Below are positions 1 through 5,224 of a stretch of 5,227 nt of DNA, piece after piece. Numbering within the stretch: position 1 is the first letter of the stretch; each line of letters begins with the position of its first letter. The translations under genes were made by a program, and so were the position numbers. The notes below the pieces were generated by a model. That model was not told the origin of the DNA. It saw nothing but the letters and a program-made list of their open reading frames with translations, and did no database searches. This DNA comes from SLJK01 sp964567295 (GTDB lineage Bacteria; Bacillota; Dethiobacteria; DTU022; UBA8154). Location of the stretch: positions 1 to 5,227 of the forward strand of contig CAZMLU010000089.1 of NCBI GenBank assembly GCA_964567295.1. Reading direction: 5' to 3'.

Positions 1-42
1 TTAGGAGTTAGGAGTTAGGAGTTAGGAGTTAGGAGTTAGGAG
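1..42. repeat. Tandem heptamer repeat, (TTAGGAG)x6
   Basis: Six perfect head-to-tail copies of TTAGGAG open the window. Weaker relatives follow (GTAGTTAGG at 51-59, AATAGTTAAG at 68-77), so the array fades out to the right. It may continue to the left of the window. There is no sign of coding. It is a simple-sequence array upstream of the SLH gene; no function can be assigned. Confidence 0.95.
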
Positions 43-136
43 GTCTTTTAGTAGTTAGGTATCGTTTAATAGTTAAGCTCTTAATTCTTTAGTGTTGAAC
101 AAATTTGGCAAGACTTTTTCAAGCGATCGTTTGAGC

Positions 137-172
137 ACCGATTTTACCAATGTTACCGATATCACCGATGTT
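137..172 (+). repeat. Imperfect 9-bp tandem repeat in the SLH gene leader
   Basis: Four 9-bp units follow each other: ACCGATTTT, ACCAATGTT, ACCGATATC, ACCGATGTT. Bases 138-153 match 462-477 inside the SLH gene with one mismatch, where the bases encode the start of the second SLH domain. The units also read in frame as T-D-F/T-N-V/T-D-I/T-D-V, but this short frame (about 92-190) has no ribosome binding site, so I do not call it a gene. The rest of 43-211 is AT-rich leader in which I see no convincing -35/-10 pair. Confidence 0.75.
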
Positions 173-197
173 TCTGAAAGATATTGCTAATTTTAAA

Positions 198-203
198 AGA
201 GGA
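198..203 (+). promoter_or_regulatory. Ribosome binding site of the SLH gene
   Basis: AGAGGA lies 8 bases before the ATG at 212. This supports that start, which is also followed directly by a textbook signal peptide. Confidence 0.8.
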
Positions 204-211
204 ACTGCTTT

Positions 212-919
212 ATGAAAAGAAAAGGAACTATTGTTGTTCTTGTTTTAGCTGTTCTAATGCTCTCTACCACTGCTTTCGCGGCAAGCCAGTTTGAAGATTT
301 AGAGGGCCACTGGGCAGAGCATCAGGTAAGGGAATGGATCGATGAAGGGCTTGCCGAGGGTTATCCCGACGGCACTTTTCGACCCGATGAATCGGTCACC
401 AGGGCAGAATTCGTGACCTGGATAAACAGGGCTTTCGAGACACCCGCCGCCGCTACCGGGGCCGATTTTACCGATGTCCCCGAGACGGCATGGTTTTATG
501 ACGATGTCTCCGCCGCCGTAGAAGCCGGAATCACGGACGGTTACCCCGATGGGATTTTTAGACCGCAGGCACCCATCACTCGCCAGGAGGCGGTTCTTAT
601 TTTGGCCAGACAGCTTGATCTTCCCGCTGCCACCGGGATAGAGTTTCTAGATATTGAGGAAGTAGCAGACTGGGCCAGGGAAGCGGTGGACGCCGTTTCA
701 GACGCCGAACTAATAACGGGCTACCCCGACGGAACCTTCGGTCCCCAACGACCCATTACCCGCACGGAAACAGTGATCATCCTGGATAGGGGCCTGGATT
801 ATGAAGTAGATGAATATGCTGCCGATAATTTGAACATCGAGGAGATCGCTACCAATAGCTGGGAATTAAGCGAGGATGAACCCGCTGCAGCCATCGGAGA
901 CGTTTCGGTTACTTTCTAA
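212..919 (+). CDS. S-layer-homology (three SLH domains) secreted protein, C-terminus cut by frameshift
   Basis: A secreted cell-surface protein of 235 residues. Residues 1-23 form a signal peptide (KRK, then a hydrophobic core, ending in AFA) with likely cleavage before A24. Three SLH domains follow at about 27-75, 86-135 and 145-195. Each has the GYPDG(T/I)F turn and the TR(A/Q/T)E motif (VTRAE, ITRQE, ITRTE) that in this family contacts pyruvylated secondary cell-wall polysaccharide. The protein would therefore be anchored non-covalently to the wall. An acidic tail (196-235) ends at TAA 917-919. That stop appears to be the result of a frameshift: the next frame continues with a coherent acidic sequence to 1208. 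Adding two bases (a TC/CT) after the TTC at 914-916 would join the two as VTF-SNQD. SLH identity is certain; whether this short form is the natural product is less so. Confidence 0.9.
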   Translation: MKRKGTIVVLVLAVLMLSTTAFAASQFEDLEGHWAEHQVREWIDEGLAEGYPDGTFRPDESVTRAEFVTWINRAFETPAAATGADFTDVPETAWFYDDVSAAVEAGITDGYPDGIFRPQAPITRQEAVLILARQLDLPAATGIEFLDIEEVADWAREAVDAVSDAELITGYPDGTFGPQRPITRTETVIILDRGLDYEVDEYAADNLNIEEIATNSWELSEDEPAAAIGDVSVTF

Positions 920-1208
920 CCAGGATATCGACAAAGAAGATAAGGACAGCTTCGCTATCCGCGCCTATGACGATGCCGAGGCGAAGCTGGACCTGCTCGA
1001 TGAAGATTTCATTAGAGACCTCCTGTACAGTAATTTCAGCGGGGGCGACGATGACCAGTTAGAAGGAACGGCCGGGAACACCTACTATACAATTTACCAC
1101 GCTGTGGACGGTGCTGTTAAGGGGGATGTGTACACCCTGGAGATAGATATCTACAACAGCGACCGCAACCGCGACTTGACCGTGGAGCTTATTCTTATCG
1201 AGCCCTAA
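876..1208 (+). pseudogene. Detached C-terminal part of the SLH protein (unknown domain)
   Basis: This frame is open from an ATG at 876, but the believable protein sequence begins near 917 with SNQDIDKEDKD and ends at TAA 1206-1208. It is acidic and soluble, rich in D/E, Y and N, with alternating hydrophobic residues near the end (YTLEIDIYNSD, LTVELILIEP) that suggest a beta-sandwich-like module. I do not recognise the family. It overlaps the SLH frame by 44 bases and has no proper ribosome binding site before the ATG, so it is best read as the rest of the SLH protein, which would then be about 330 residues long. Independent translation coupled to the SLH gene is the weaker alternative. Confidence 0.6.
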
Positions 1209-1248
1209 AAATATGCAGGTAGCTGCGGGAAGCCCCTTTTCGTGAAAC

Positions 1249-1275
1249 TTTCCCGGGAAGCTTTCCGCCGGAAAG
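1249..1275 (+). promoter_or_regulatory. Inverted-repeat cluster and ribosome binding site before cpsB
   Basis: The 77-base gap between the SLH stop and cpsB holds nested palindromes: CTTTCCCGGGAAG, GGAAGCTTTCC and the hairpin CTTTCC-GCC-GGAAAG (1261-1275). The right arm GGAAAG (1270-1275) lies 10 bases before the cpsB ATG and could serve as its ribosome binding site, so a formed hairpin would hide it. There is no T-run, so a terminator is unlikely. A regulatory role is only inferred. Confidence 0.4.
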
Positions 1276-1285
1276 AAGAAACTTC

Positions 1286-1810
1286 ATGATAGATACGCAT
1301 TGTCACATCCTGCCTCAACTGGATGATGGCCCTTCCCAATGGAGTGAAGCCCTCGTCATGGCCAGGCAGCTGGCAGACGTGGGCTTCACCGGGGTCATGG
1401 CCACTCCTCACTTTATAGAAGGGGGCTTTACATTCGAGCCGCAGCTGCTGCGTGCCAAGGTTGACGAGCTGAACCGGGCCTGCAGGAAGGAGCGGATCCC
1501 CCTCACCTTTTACCCGGGAGGGGAGATTATGGCTGCTTACAATTTCATGGCAGACTCCCGTGTCTTTCTGCCTACTCTCAACAGCAGCCGCTATCTGCTC
1601 CTGGAGATTCCCCCTATTATATATTCAGGAGAACCATCCCCGTGTTTCAGTTGCGTTTCAATTGCGTTTCAATTGCGTTTCAATTGCGTTTCAATCCCAG
1701 GCTCTTCCCCTCTTTTTCGAGGAAATGTTGTTCAACCTGAATGTGCGGGGGTGCCGCTTGGTGCTGGCTCACCCGGAGCGCTGCTATGCTTTTCTCCAAG
1801 ATCCGGATAA
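1286..1810 (+). pseudogene. cpsB: CpsB/YwqE-type PHP tyrosine-protein phosphatase, N-terminal part, interrupted
   Basis: The genuine protein covers residues 1-110 (to about 1615). It starts with MIDTHCHILP, giving the metal-binding HxH (H5, H7) and the DDG at 13-15. ATPH (39-42) and GGE (78-80) follow, all typical of the PHP-fold manganese-dependent phosphatases that dephosphorylate CpsD-type tyrosine kinases in capsule and exopolysaccharide control. The family is usually about 250 residues long. After LLLEIPP the frame enters a repeat patch (1613-1698) and then reads an unrelated frame to the stop at 1810. The HPER motif of the same gene reappears in another frame at 1770-1781, and the C-terminal SDAH metal motif is missing altogether. 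The gene is therefore broken by an insertion and a later deletion. Start choice: ATG 1286 begins exactly at the family's usual N-terminus. Confidence 0.88.
1613..1698. repeat. Inserted repeat patch in cpsB, with 11-bp tandem units; copy 1 of a 59-bp direct repeat
   Basis: Bases 1613-1671 are identical to 5169-5227. The patch starts CCTATTATATATTCAGG and leads into 11-bp tandem units: GTTTCAGTTGC (1644-1654), three GTTTCAATTGC (1655-1687) and a final GTTTCAATCCC (1688-1698). CpsB homology stops just before it (LLLEIPP) and resumes just after it (ALPLFFEEMLFNLN). In the family only a few residues separate these two blocks, so the patch is foreign to the gene. No transposase and no terminal inverted repeats are present. 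The flanks carry ATTCCC and AATCCC, at most a weak target-site trace. Confidence 0.9.
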
Positions 1811-2009
1811 GCTGCTCATGTTAAGGAAGTACGAGATTATATACCAGGTGAACCTGGTACTGGGGCTCATGGTTGCTCTGGGGCTTTCTTTCTTGTTGGA
1901 ATTTATGGATCGAACCATCAAAATTCCCAAGGACGTGACCAATTCCCTGCAACTGCCGACCCTGGGAGCAGTGCCTAACTTTTCCAAAAACCTCAAGAAA
2001 TCGAAATAG
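1698..2009 (+). pseudogene. CpsB remnant fused to the C-terminus of a CpsC/Wzz-like chain-length regulator
   Basis: The open frame starts at 1560, but real protein begins at about 1698. The first part (to about 1856) is CpsB: LPLFFEEMLFNLN, then VLAHPER (the PHP metal motif) and DPDKLLMLR...IYQVNL. Without a break it becomes the end of a CpsC/YveK polysaccharide co-polymerase: one membrane segment (VLGLMVALGLSFLLEFM, about 1857-1907), then DRTIKIPKDV and LPTLGAVP, the cytoplasmic tail that in this family activates the CpsD kinase. The rest of CpsB, including SDAH, and about the first 180 residues of CpsC are absent. A deletion that I estimate at roughly 1 kb therefore joined them. The cpsB-cpsC-cpsD order is the usual Gram-positive capsule order. 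The product would not be a working phosphatase or co-polymerase. Confidence 0.82.
1842..1859. repeat. Perfect inverted repeat at the cpsB/cpsC fusion point
   Basis: TACCAGG (1842-1848), a TGAA loop, then CCTGGTA (1853-1859). The right arm ends where CpsB-like residues (YQVNL) give way to CpsC-like residues (VLGLMV). A hairpin here could have marked or promoted the deletion endpoint. Confidence 0.7.
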
Positions 2010-2024
2010 GGTTTAGCCTATTTC
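2003..2024 (+). terminator. Possible weak hairpin overlapping the cpsC stop codon
   Basis: GAAATAGG (2003-2010) pairs with CCTATTTC (2017-2024) around a 6-base loop and includes the stop codon TAG 2007-2009. The stem is AT-rich and no T-run follows directly, so termination would be weak. It could equally be a processing or attenuation structure. Confidence 0.35.
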
Positions 2025-2035
2025 TTAACCCTGTT

Positions 2036-2105
2036 AGATTAATCTATTATCATTTATCGTTTATAAGTTATCAATTGTTTATTATAAATAATGAACCTGA
2101 AGGGA
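2036..2105 (+). promoter_or_regulatory. AT-rich cpsD upstream region: palindromes and ribosome binding site
   Basis: This gap is markedly more AT-rich than the genes around it. It holds a perfect palindrome AGATTAATCT (2036-2045) and an inverted pair TTTATAA (2060-2066) / TTATAAA (2082-2088). TATAAA-like hexamers are present, but no -35 box with good spacing is evident. AAGGGA at 2100-2105 precedes the ATG at 2116 by 10 bases and supports that start. Since cpsD normally follows cpsC closely, this gap could carry its own promoter, and the palindromes are operator candidates. That is inference. Confidence 0.4.
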
Positions 2106-2115
2106 TTTACGCAAT

Positions 2116-2418
2116 ATGAAAAATCAGATTGCAAGCAGCATTGATACTTATCAGTTGGTCGCTCTTTCCGACCCTAAATCTCCTGCCGCGGAAGCTTACC
2201 AAACCTTGCGCACCAATATCCTTTTCTCCTCCCTGGACAAGCCCGTCAGTTCCATCCTGGTGACCAGCCCCCTGCCGTTTAACGGGAAAACAACTACCAC
2301 GGTCAATTTGGGTATCACCATTGCCCGCACCGGGGCCAGCGTTCTGCTGGTGGATGCGGACCTGCGCAAAAGCCGTACCTGCAAAAGCTTTTCAACCTGG
2401 ATGACACGGCAGGGCTAA
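2116..2418 (+). pseudogene. cpsD: CpsD/YwqD-type bacterial tyrosine kinase, N-terminal part (frameshifted)
   Basis: N-terminal part of a cytoplasmic BY-kinase, which with CpsC autophosphorylates a C-terminal tyrosine cluster to control polysaccharide polymerisation and export. Residues 26-36 (EAYQTLRTNIL) match the family's EX2RX2R oligomerisation motif, but the first R is Q29. The Walker A region is SPLPFNGKTTTT (51-62): GKT is kept, but the usual G-E before it is F-N, so a conserved glycine is lost. Walker A' is perfect (VLLVDADLR, 76-84). The frame fails after RKSR and ends at 2418. Reading one base earlier from 2379 gives LQKLFNLDDTAGLTNLL, the expected continuation, so one base was lost between about 2374 and 2379. 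GCAAAAGC occurs on each side (2366-2373 and 2381-2388). Confidence 0.87.
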
Positions 2419-2879
2419 CTAACCTCCTGGTGGATAAAAGCCTGCACCACGAAGATGTGATCAGGCCGACCGATGTGGAGAACCTCTTCGTCGTTCCCAG
2501 CGGACCTGTTCCCCCCAACCCTTCGGAGCTCATTGTTTCCCAGGCGTTTGCCCAAGTCCTGGAGAACCTGAAAAAATCTTATGATTACCTGCTGCTGGAT
2601 TCGCCCCCCGTTGTCGCCGTCACCGACCCCGCCCTTTTATCCCGCTACGTTGACGGGACCATCCTGGTCATTGATTTCGGGCACGTCCCCGAGGAGATGG
2701 CCCAAAAAGCCAGGGACCAGCTACAAAACGTCAAAGCCAATATCCTGGGCGTAGTAATCAACCGCATCCCTGCCAACGGCTACGGATACTATTATTACCA
2801 ACAGTACTACGGCTCCCGAGAAGAGAAAAAAGGATTCCTCTCCAGGTGGAAGAAAAAACAAAAACAAAAAAAGAAATAA
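2379..2879 (+). pseudogene. cpsD: CpsD/YwqD-type tyrosine kinase, C-terminal part
   Basis: Continuation of the kinase in the next frame; a GTG at 2430 is the first start-like codon in it, but no ribosome binding site precedes that codon. Family landmarks come in order: VVPSGPVPPNPSEL, Walker B YLLLDSPPV, TILVI, GVVINRI, and the C-terminal tyrosine cluster YGYYYYQQYYG that is the autophosphorylation site. A very basic tail (KKKQKQKKK) ends at TAA 2877-2879. With one base restored near 2379 the protein would be about 254 residues, a normal length for stand-alone Firmicutes kinases. This half is free of further damage, so the frameshift could be recent or a sequencing error. Confidence 0.85.
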
Positions 2880-2880
2880 T

Positions 2881-3510
2881 AAAACAAGGCTTAATTATGC
2901 CTGGAGCAGCAACCTGGGGCATTGGTACTGGAACGTTAAAACGAACGCGGTGGTATTCAACCCTTTGAAGGTACCCACTCTGGGCTATTCCATGGAAGAG
3001 GTGCCCCAGCCTGTAACCTATCAGTTTTTTACCGAACGCCTGCACCCCGAGGATTATGAGAGCACCATGGAGGCCATGAAACGTCATTTGCAGGGAGAAA
3101 AGAGCGTTTATGAGGCTGAGTACCGTATCAGACCAAAGTTAAGGGATGGAAGTGGTTCTACTACAGCGGCAAAATTACCCAAAGGGATGAAAACGGAGAG
3201 CCCTTATTTTTGGAAGGCCATCATGAATGAATTGAACGGAAGGATCATGGAAGCTTCCGTCAACAAAACCCCGCTTTCGATTATCATGCTGGATATTGAT
3301 AAATTTAAGATTTTAAACGATATACAAACCGGGAAGACGCGGTGAACGTTGCGGAAAGAATCAGGCAGAATGTTGAGTTTTTTACTTTCGGTGAAGGCTC
3401 TATCGTGACAATAAGCGCCGGCGTGAAAGAGTTCCAGGGCGAGGAAACTGCCGAGTTTATAGGTGCGGCAGGAAGCTAAAAATGCCGGAAGAAACATCGT
3501 GATAGGGTAA
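2881..3510 (+). pseudogene. PAS-GGDEF diguanylate cyclase remnant with several deletions and frameshifts
   Basis: Pieces of one sensor/c-di-GMP synthase lie in order across two frames. In 2881-3131: a PAS domain of the PAS_3 type (WSSNLGHWYWNVKTN, TERLHPEDYESTMEAM, YEAEYRIR). In 3132-3218, one base out: its end (GWKWFYYSGKITQRDENG, EPLFLEG). In 3220-3330: start of a GGDEF domain (IMNELNGRIMEA, LSIIMLDIDKFKILND). In 3333-3470: its later part (EDAVNVAERIRQNVEFFTF, IVTISAGVKEF). In 3472-3510: EAKNAGRNIVIG and stop. Missing are the N-terminus before the PAS domain, the DxLTGLxNR stretch, the block holding the GGDEF active site, and a few codons before EAKNAGRN. No enzyme activity is possible. The longest single frame (2950-3345) has no believable start. 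It follows cpsD directly, so a link of c-di-GMP signalling to polysaccharide control is plausible. Confidence 0.85.
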
Positions 3511-3546
3511 ATACAAATTGCCGCGACTTTTTCGTGCGTGAAACAA

Positions 3547-3572
3547 GAGTAAAACAAGGGAGTAAAACAAGG
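3547..3572. repeat. 13-bp tandem repeat, (GAGTAAAACAAGG)x2
   Basis: Two exact units (3547-3559, 3560-3572), preceded by a decayed one (GTGAAACAAG at 3538-3547). The core TAAAACAAGG also occurs at 2880-2889, just before the PAS-GGDEF remnant, and inverted at 3606-3615. Confidence 0.85.
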
Positions 3573-3616
3573 TGACGGTTCTCGCATTCCACCTCAGTTT
3601 CACTCCCTTGTTTTAC
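3549..3616. terminator. Long imperfect hairpin between convergent genes
   Basis: GTAAAACAAGGGAGT (3549-3563) pairs perfectly with 3602-3616. Inside, AAAC (3565-3568) pairs with GTTT (3597-3600) and AGGTG (3570-3574) with CACCT (3590-3594), leaving a 15-base loop. It lies 2 bases past the stop of the minus-strand SEC-C gene and 38 bases past the remnant's stop, as expected for a two-way terminator. The lack of a T-run and the unusual length leave a folded repeat element as an alternative. Confidence 0.55.
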
Positions 3617-3618
3617 GT

Positions 3619-5133
3619 TTATTTGTATTTTCTTACGTGTTGGGAGGCGCCGGTTTTCTGCTCTTCTTCCAGGGATTTGGCGTATTGTTCCAGGCCGTCG
3701 CTGGTAAAAAGCTCCTCCGCTTTTTGCCCTGTTTCTTTTTCTAGGCGTGGGTTATCGAACACCAGGACTTCTCCGTCCCACTTTGTTTCAACGCTTTTTT
3801 TCTTTTCGAGAAAGAATGCCACCGCTGCCAGATAGAGAAAAAATGAGAGCCTGGCTTCATGGCCACTTCCTAAGATTGCCGAAGCCTGCTTGATCAGTTC
3901 CCGCTCCCTCTTTGGATTTTCTTTCCCCTCGGTTTGGAGCCATTGCTCCATTACCTGTCGAGTGCTATCTATAAATAAGTCATAATCCGCTATCCAGTTT
4001 TTGCTCATGGTTTCCATCATATTTTCTTCTTTGAGAAGGCTAACTAAGTATTGAACTTTTTCCATTAATTTCTGGTATAATTGACCGGATTTCTCCTTGT
4101 CGCCGTTTGCGCCCCCTCTTTCCTCATTTTCCTTTCTATCCACTCTTTCTGCATTTTCGCGCAGGGTTTGCTTGGCCGCCAGAAGTCCACCCAGGACAGC
4201 ATATGGAGGAAGTTCCAGCTTCAGCTTTCCTTCTGAGATCATATCCATGGTGAATGACGATATTTCGGATATTCTCGCCATAACTTCCCGGCGATAGGTG
4301 GGGTTCTGCTGCATTAACTCATTCATTTTCTCCGTAATAAAGCCATCTTCTGCGTCTTCTGCGGCCAAGGAACTATCATCCCCCTCGCCCGTTATCTCCC
4401 CCAGCTGATTCAAGGCCTGGAATGATTCACTAATAACCACCCTTATTAAACTATCCCAGAACTGGTTTACCTCCGCCTTCTGGCTGAGGGTATTATAGAT
4501 GCTAAAAAGTAGAGTTGCCCTTTCCTCAAGGGTATAAGAACGCTTCCGAAGGCCGTCCATCATTTTCCATAAAAACCAGTCATTTCTTCTTTCGTCGATC
4601 TGCTCCGCCAACCAGTTCCGGATCACTTCTTGTAGAACTACGGCCATTTTGTCCTGTTGGCCCTGCTCCTGCTCCTGTTCCTGGTCCTGGCCGTGGTCCT
4701 GGGCGGGCTCTTCTTCGGACATCTTGTTGTTGGCCTTCTGCAGGATATCTATACCCTGGGTCAAGCTGAGGCGCATTTCCTGAAAGTAATCGTCTTTCTT
4801 TAGCAGATCGGTAAATGCTGAAAGTAAACGAGAAATATAATCATCTATAGCTTTAATCTCCAGTTCCTTGTTAAAAATGCCTTTATCAAGCTCGTCCGCG
4901 GCTTCTTTCAGTTGGGTAAAATCGGGCACCTCTTCTTTTTTATCCGGCTCGAGCCCGCTAACCAACGCCAGGGCCTGTTTCATTTCAGGGGACATCCAGT
5001 AATAACCTTCATTTTTCCAAAGCTTCTCCTGTTCTTCCACCCGGTCATGGCAGCATTTTTTGTATTTTTTCCCGCTATCGCAGGGACAAAGTTTGTTCCG
5101 CTGCATTTTCAACAATTCGCTCAATATCGCCAC
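3619..5133 (-). CDS. SEC-C zinc-motif protein of unknown function
   Basis: An intact 504-residue reading frame. Near the N-terminus it has the SEC-C metal motif CPCDSGKKYKKCCH (16-29; ligands C16, C18, C27 and C28 or H29), with D where most members have G. SEC-C motifs bind zinc and are known from the C-terminus of SecA and many uncharacterised proteins. The remainder is mostly charged and helical: a D/E/K-rich region, a QE-rich low-complexity stretch at 140-162 (EEEPAQDHGQDQEQ), a KENEERGGANGDKEK linker near 334-348, and a short hydrophobic run (FFLYLAAVAFFL, 431-442) too short for a sure membrane helix. I do not recognise the main body. Start is uncertain: GTG 5133 is the longest, TTG 5124 has GGCGGGTGG at good spacing, and ATG 5106 is just before the zinc motif. 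Likely cytoplasmic. It is the only undamaged gene here. Confidence 0.8.
   Translation of the reverse strand: MAILSELLKMQRNKLCPCDSGKKYKKCCHDRVEEQEKLWKNEGYYWMSPEMKQALALVSGLEPDKKEEVPDFTQLKEAADELDKGIFNKELEIKAIDDYISRLLSAFTDLLKKDDYFQEMRLSLTQGIDILQKANNKMSEEEPAQDHGQDQEQEQEQGQQDKMAVVLQEVIRNWLAEQIDERRNDWFLWKMMDGLRKRSYTLEERATLLFSIYNTLSQKAEVNQFWDSLIRVVISESFQALNQLGEITGEGDDSSLAAEDAEDGFITEKMNELMQQNPTYRREVMARISEISSFTMDMISEGKLKLELPPYAVLGGLLAAKQTLRENAERVDRKENEERGGANGDKEKSGQLYQKLMEKVQYLVSLLKEENMMETMSKNWIADYDLFIDSTRQVMEQWLQTEGKENPKRERELIKQASAILGSGHEARLSFFLYLAAVAFFLEKKKSVETKWDGEVLVFDNPRLEKETGQKAEELFTSDGLEQYAKSLEEEQKTGASQHVRKYK
4666..4701 (-). repeat. Hexamer repeat encoding the QE/QD stretch of the SEC-C protein
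   Basis: Six in-frame units of (C/T/G)TCCTG type on the + strand (CTCCTG, CTCCTG, TTCCTG, GTCCTG, GCCGTG, GTCCTG) encode alternating Q-D/Q-E pairs. Slippage here would change linker length without shifting the frame. Confidence 0.75.
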
Positions 5134-5224
5134 CCGCCTTTTCGATTTCTTTTATGTTATTTTTGATTCCTATTATATATTCAGGAGAACCATCCCCGTG
5201 TTTCAGTTGCGTTTCAATTGCGTT
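5075..5224 (-). pseudogene. 3' end of an unidentified upstream reading frame
   Basis: Forty-nine codons are open on the minus strand, ending at TAG 5077-5075. They read IETQLKHGDGSPEYI, then GIKNNIKEIEKAGG, then DIERIVENAAEQTLSLR, a protein-like and probably helical tail. No start codon with a ribosome binding site is seen. In this frame the last three bases of the window are a TGA, produced by the 11-bp repeat (GCAATTGAAAC on this strand). It overlaps the SEC-C gene by 59 bases from the GTG start, or 32 from the ATG, which would suit translational coupling. Either a gene has been broken by repeat growth at its 3' part, or the frame is open by chance; I favour the former moderately. The family is unknown. 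Confidence 0.4.

Noticed and set aside
92..190. Small peptide gene in the leader (33 codons from GTG)
   Set aside because: No ribosome binding site, and its sequence is explained by the 9-bp repeat.
1205..1411. Minus-strand open frame opposite the cpsB start
   Set aside because: Shadow of a clearly conserved plus-strand gene; the translation has no recognisable features.
1644..1698. CRISPR array, from GTTTCAAT starts / ATTGAAAC ends
   Set aside because: Units are 11 bp and directly adjacent, with no spacers and no cas genes. Only the eight-base similarity remains.
2366..2400. Programmed -1 frameshifting in cpsD
   Set aside because: There is no proper slippery heptamer (such as A-AAA-AAG) and no evident stimulating structure; mutation or sequencing error is simpler.
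2887..2902. Near-palindrome AGGCTTAATTATGCCT as an operator or terminator
   Set aside because: One mismatch pair, no T-run, and it also encodes the LNYA residues of the PAS remnant; too weak to call.
3509..3630. Outer inverted pair AAATACAAAT / ATTTGTATTT around the hairpin
   Set aside because: The spacing to the inner arms is very uneven (30 versus 4 bases) and the right arm is coding (RKYK of the SEC-C protein), so chance is likely.
3572..3835. Plus-strand open frame with serine- and phenylalanine-rich translation
   Set aside because: Antisense of the SEC-C gene 3' part; composition reflects the reverse of E/K-rich codons. The same applies to 4097-4297, 4515-4769 and 4912-5166.
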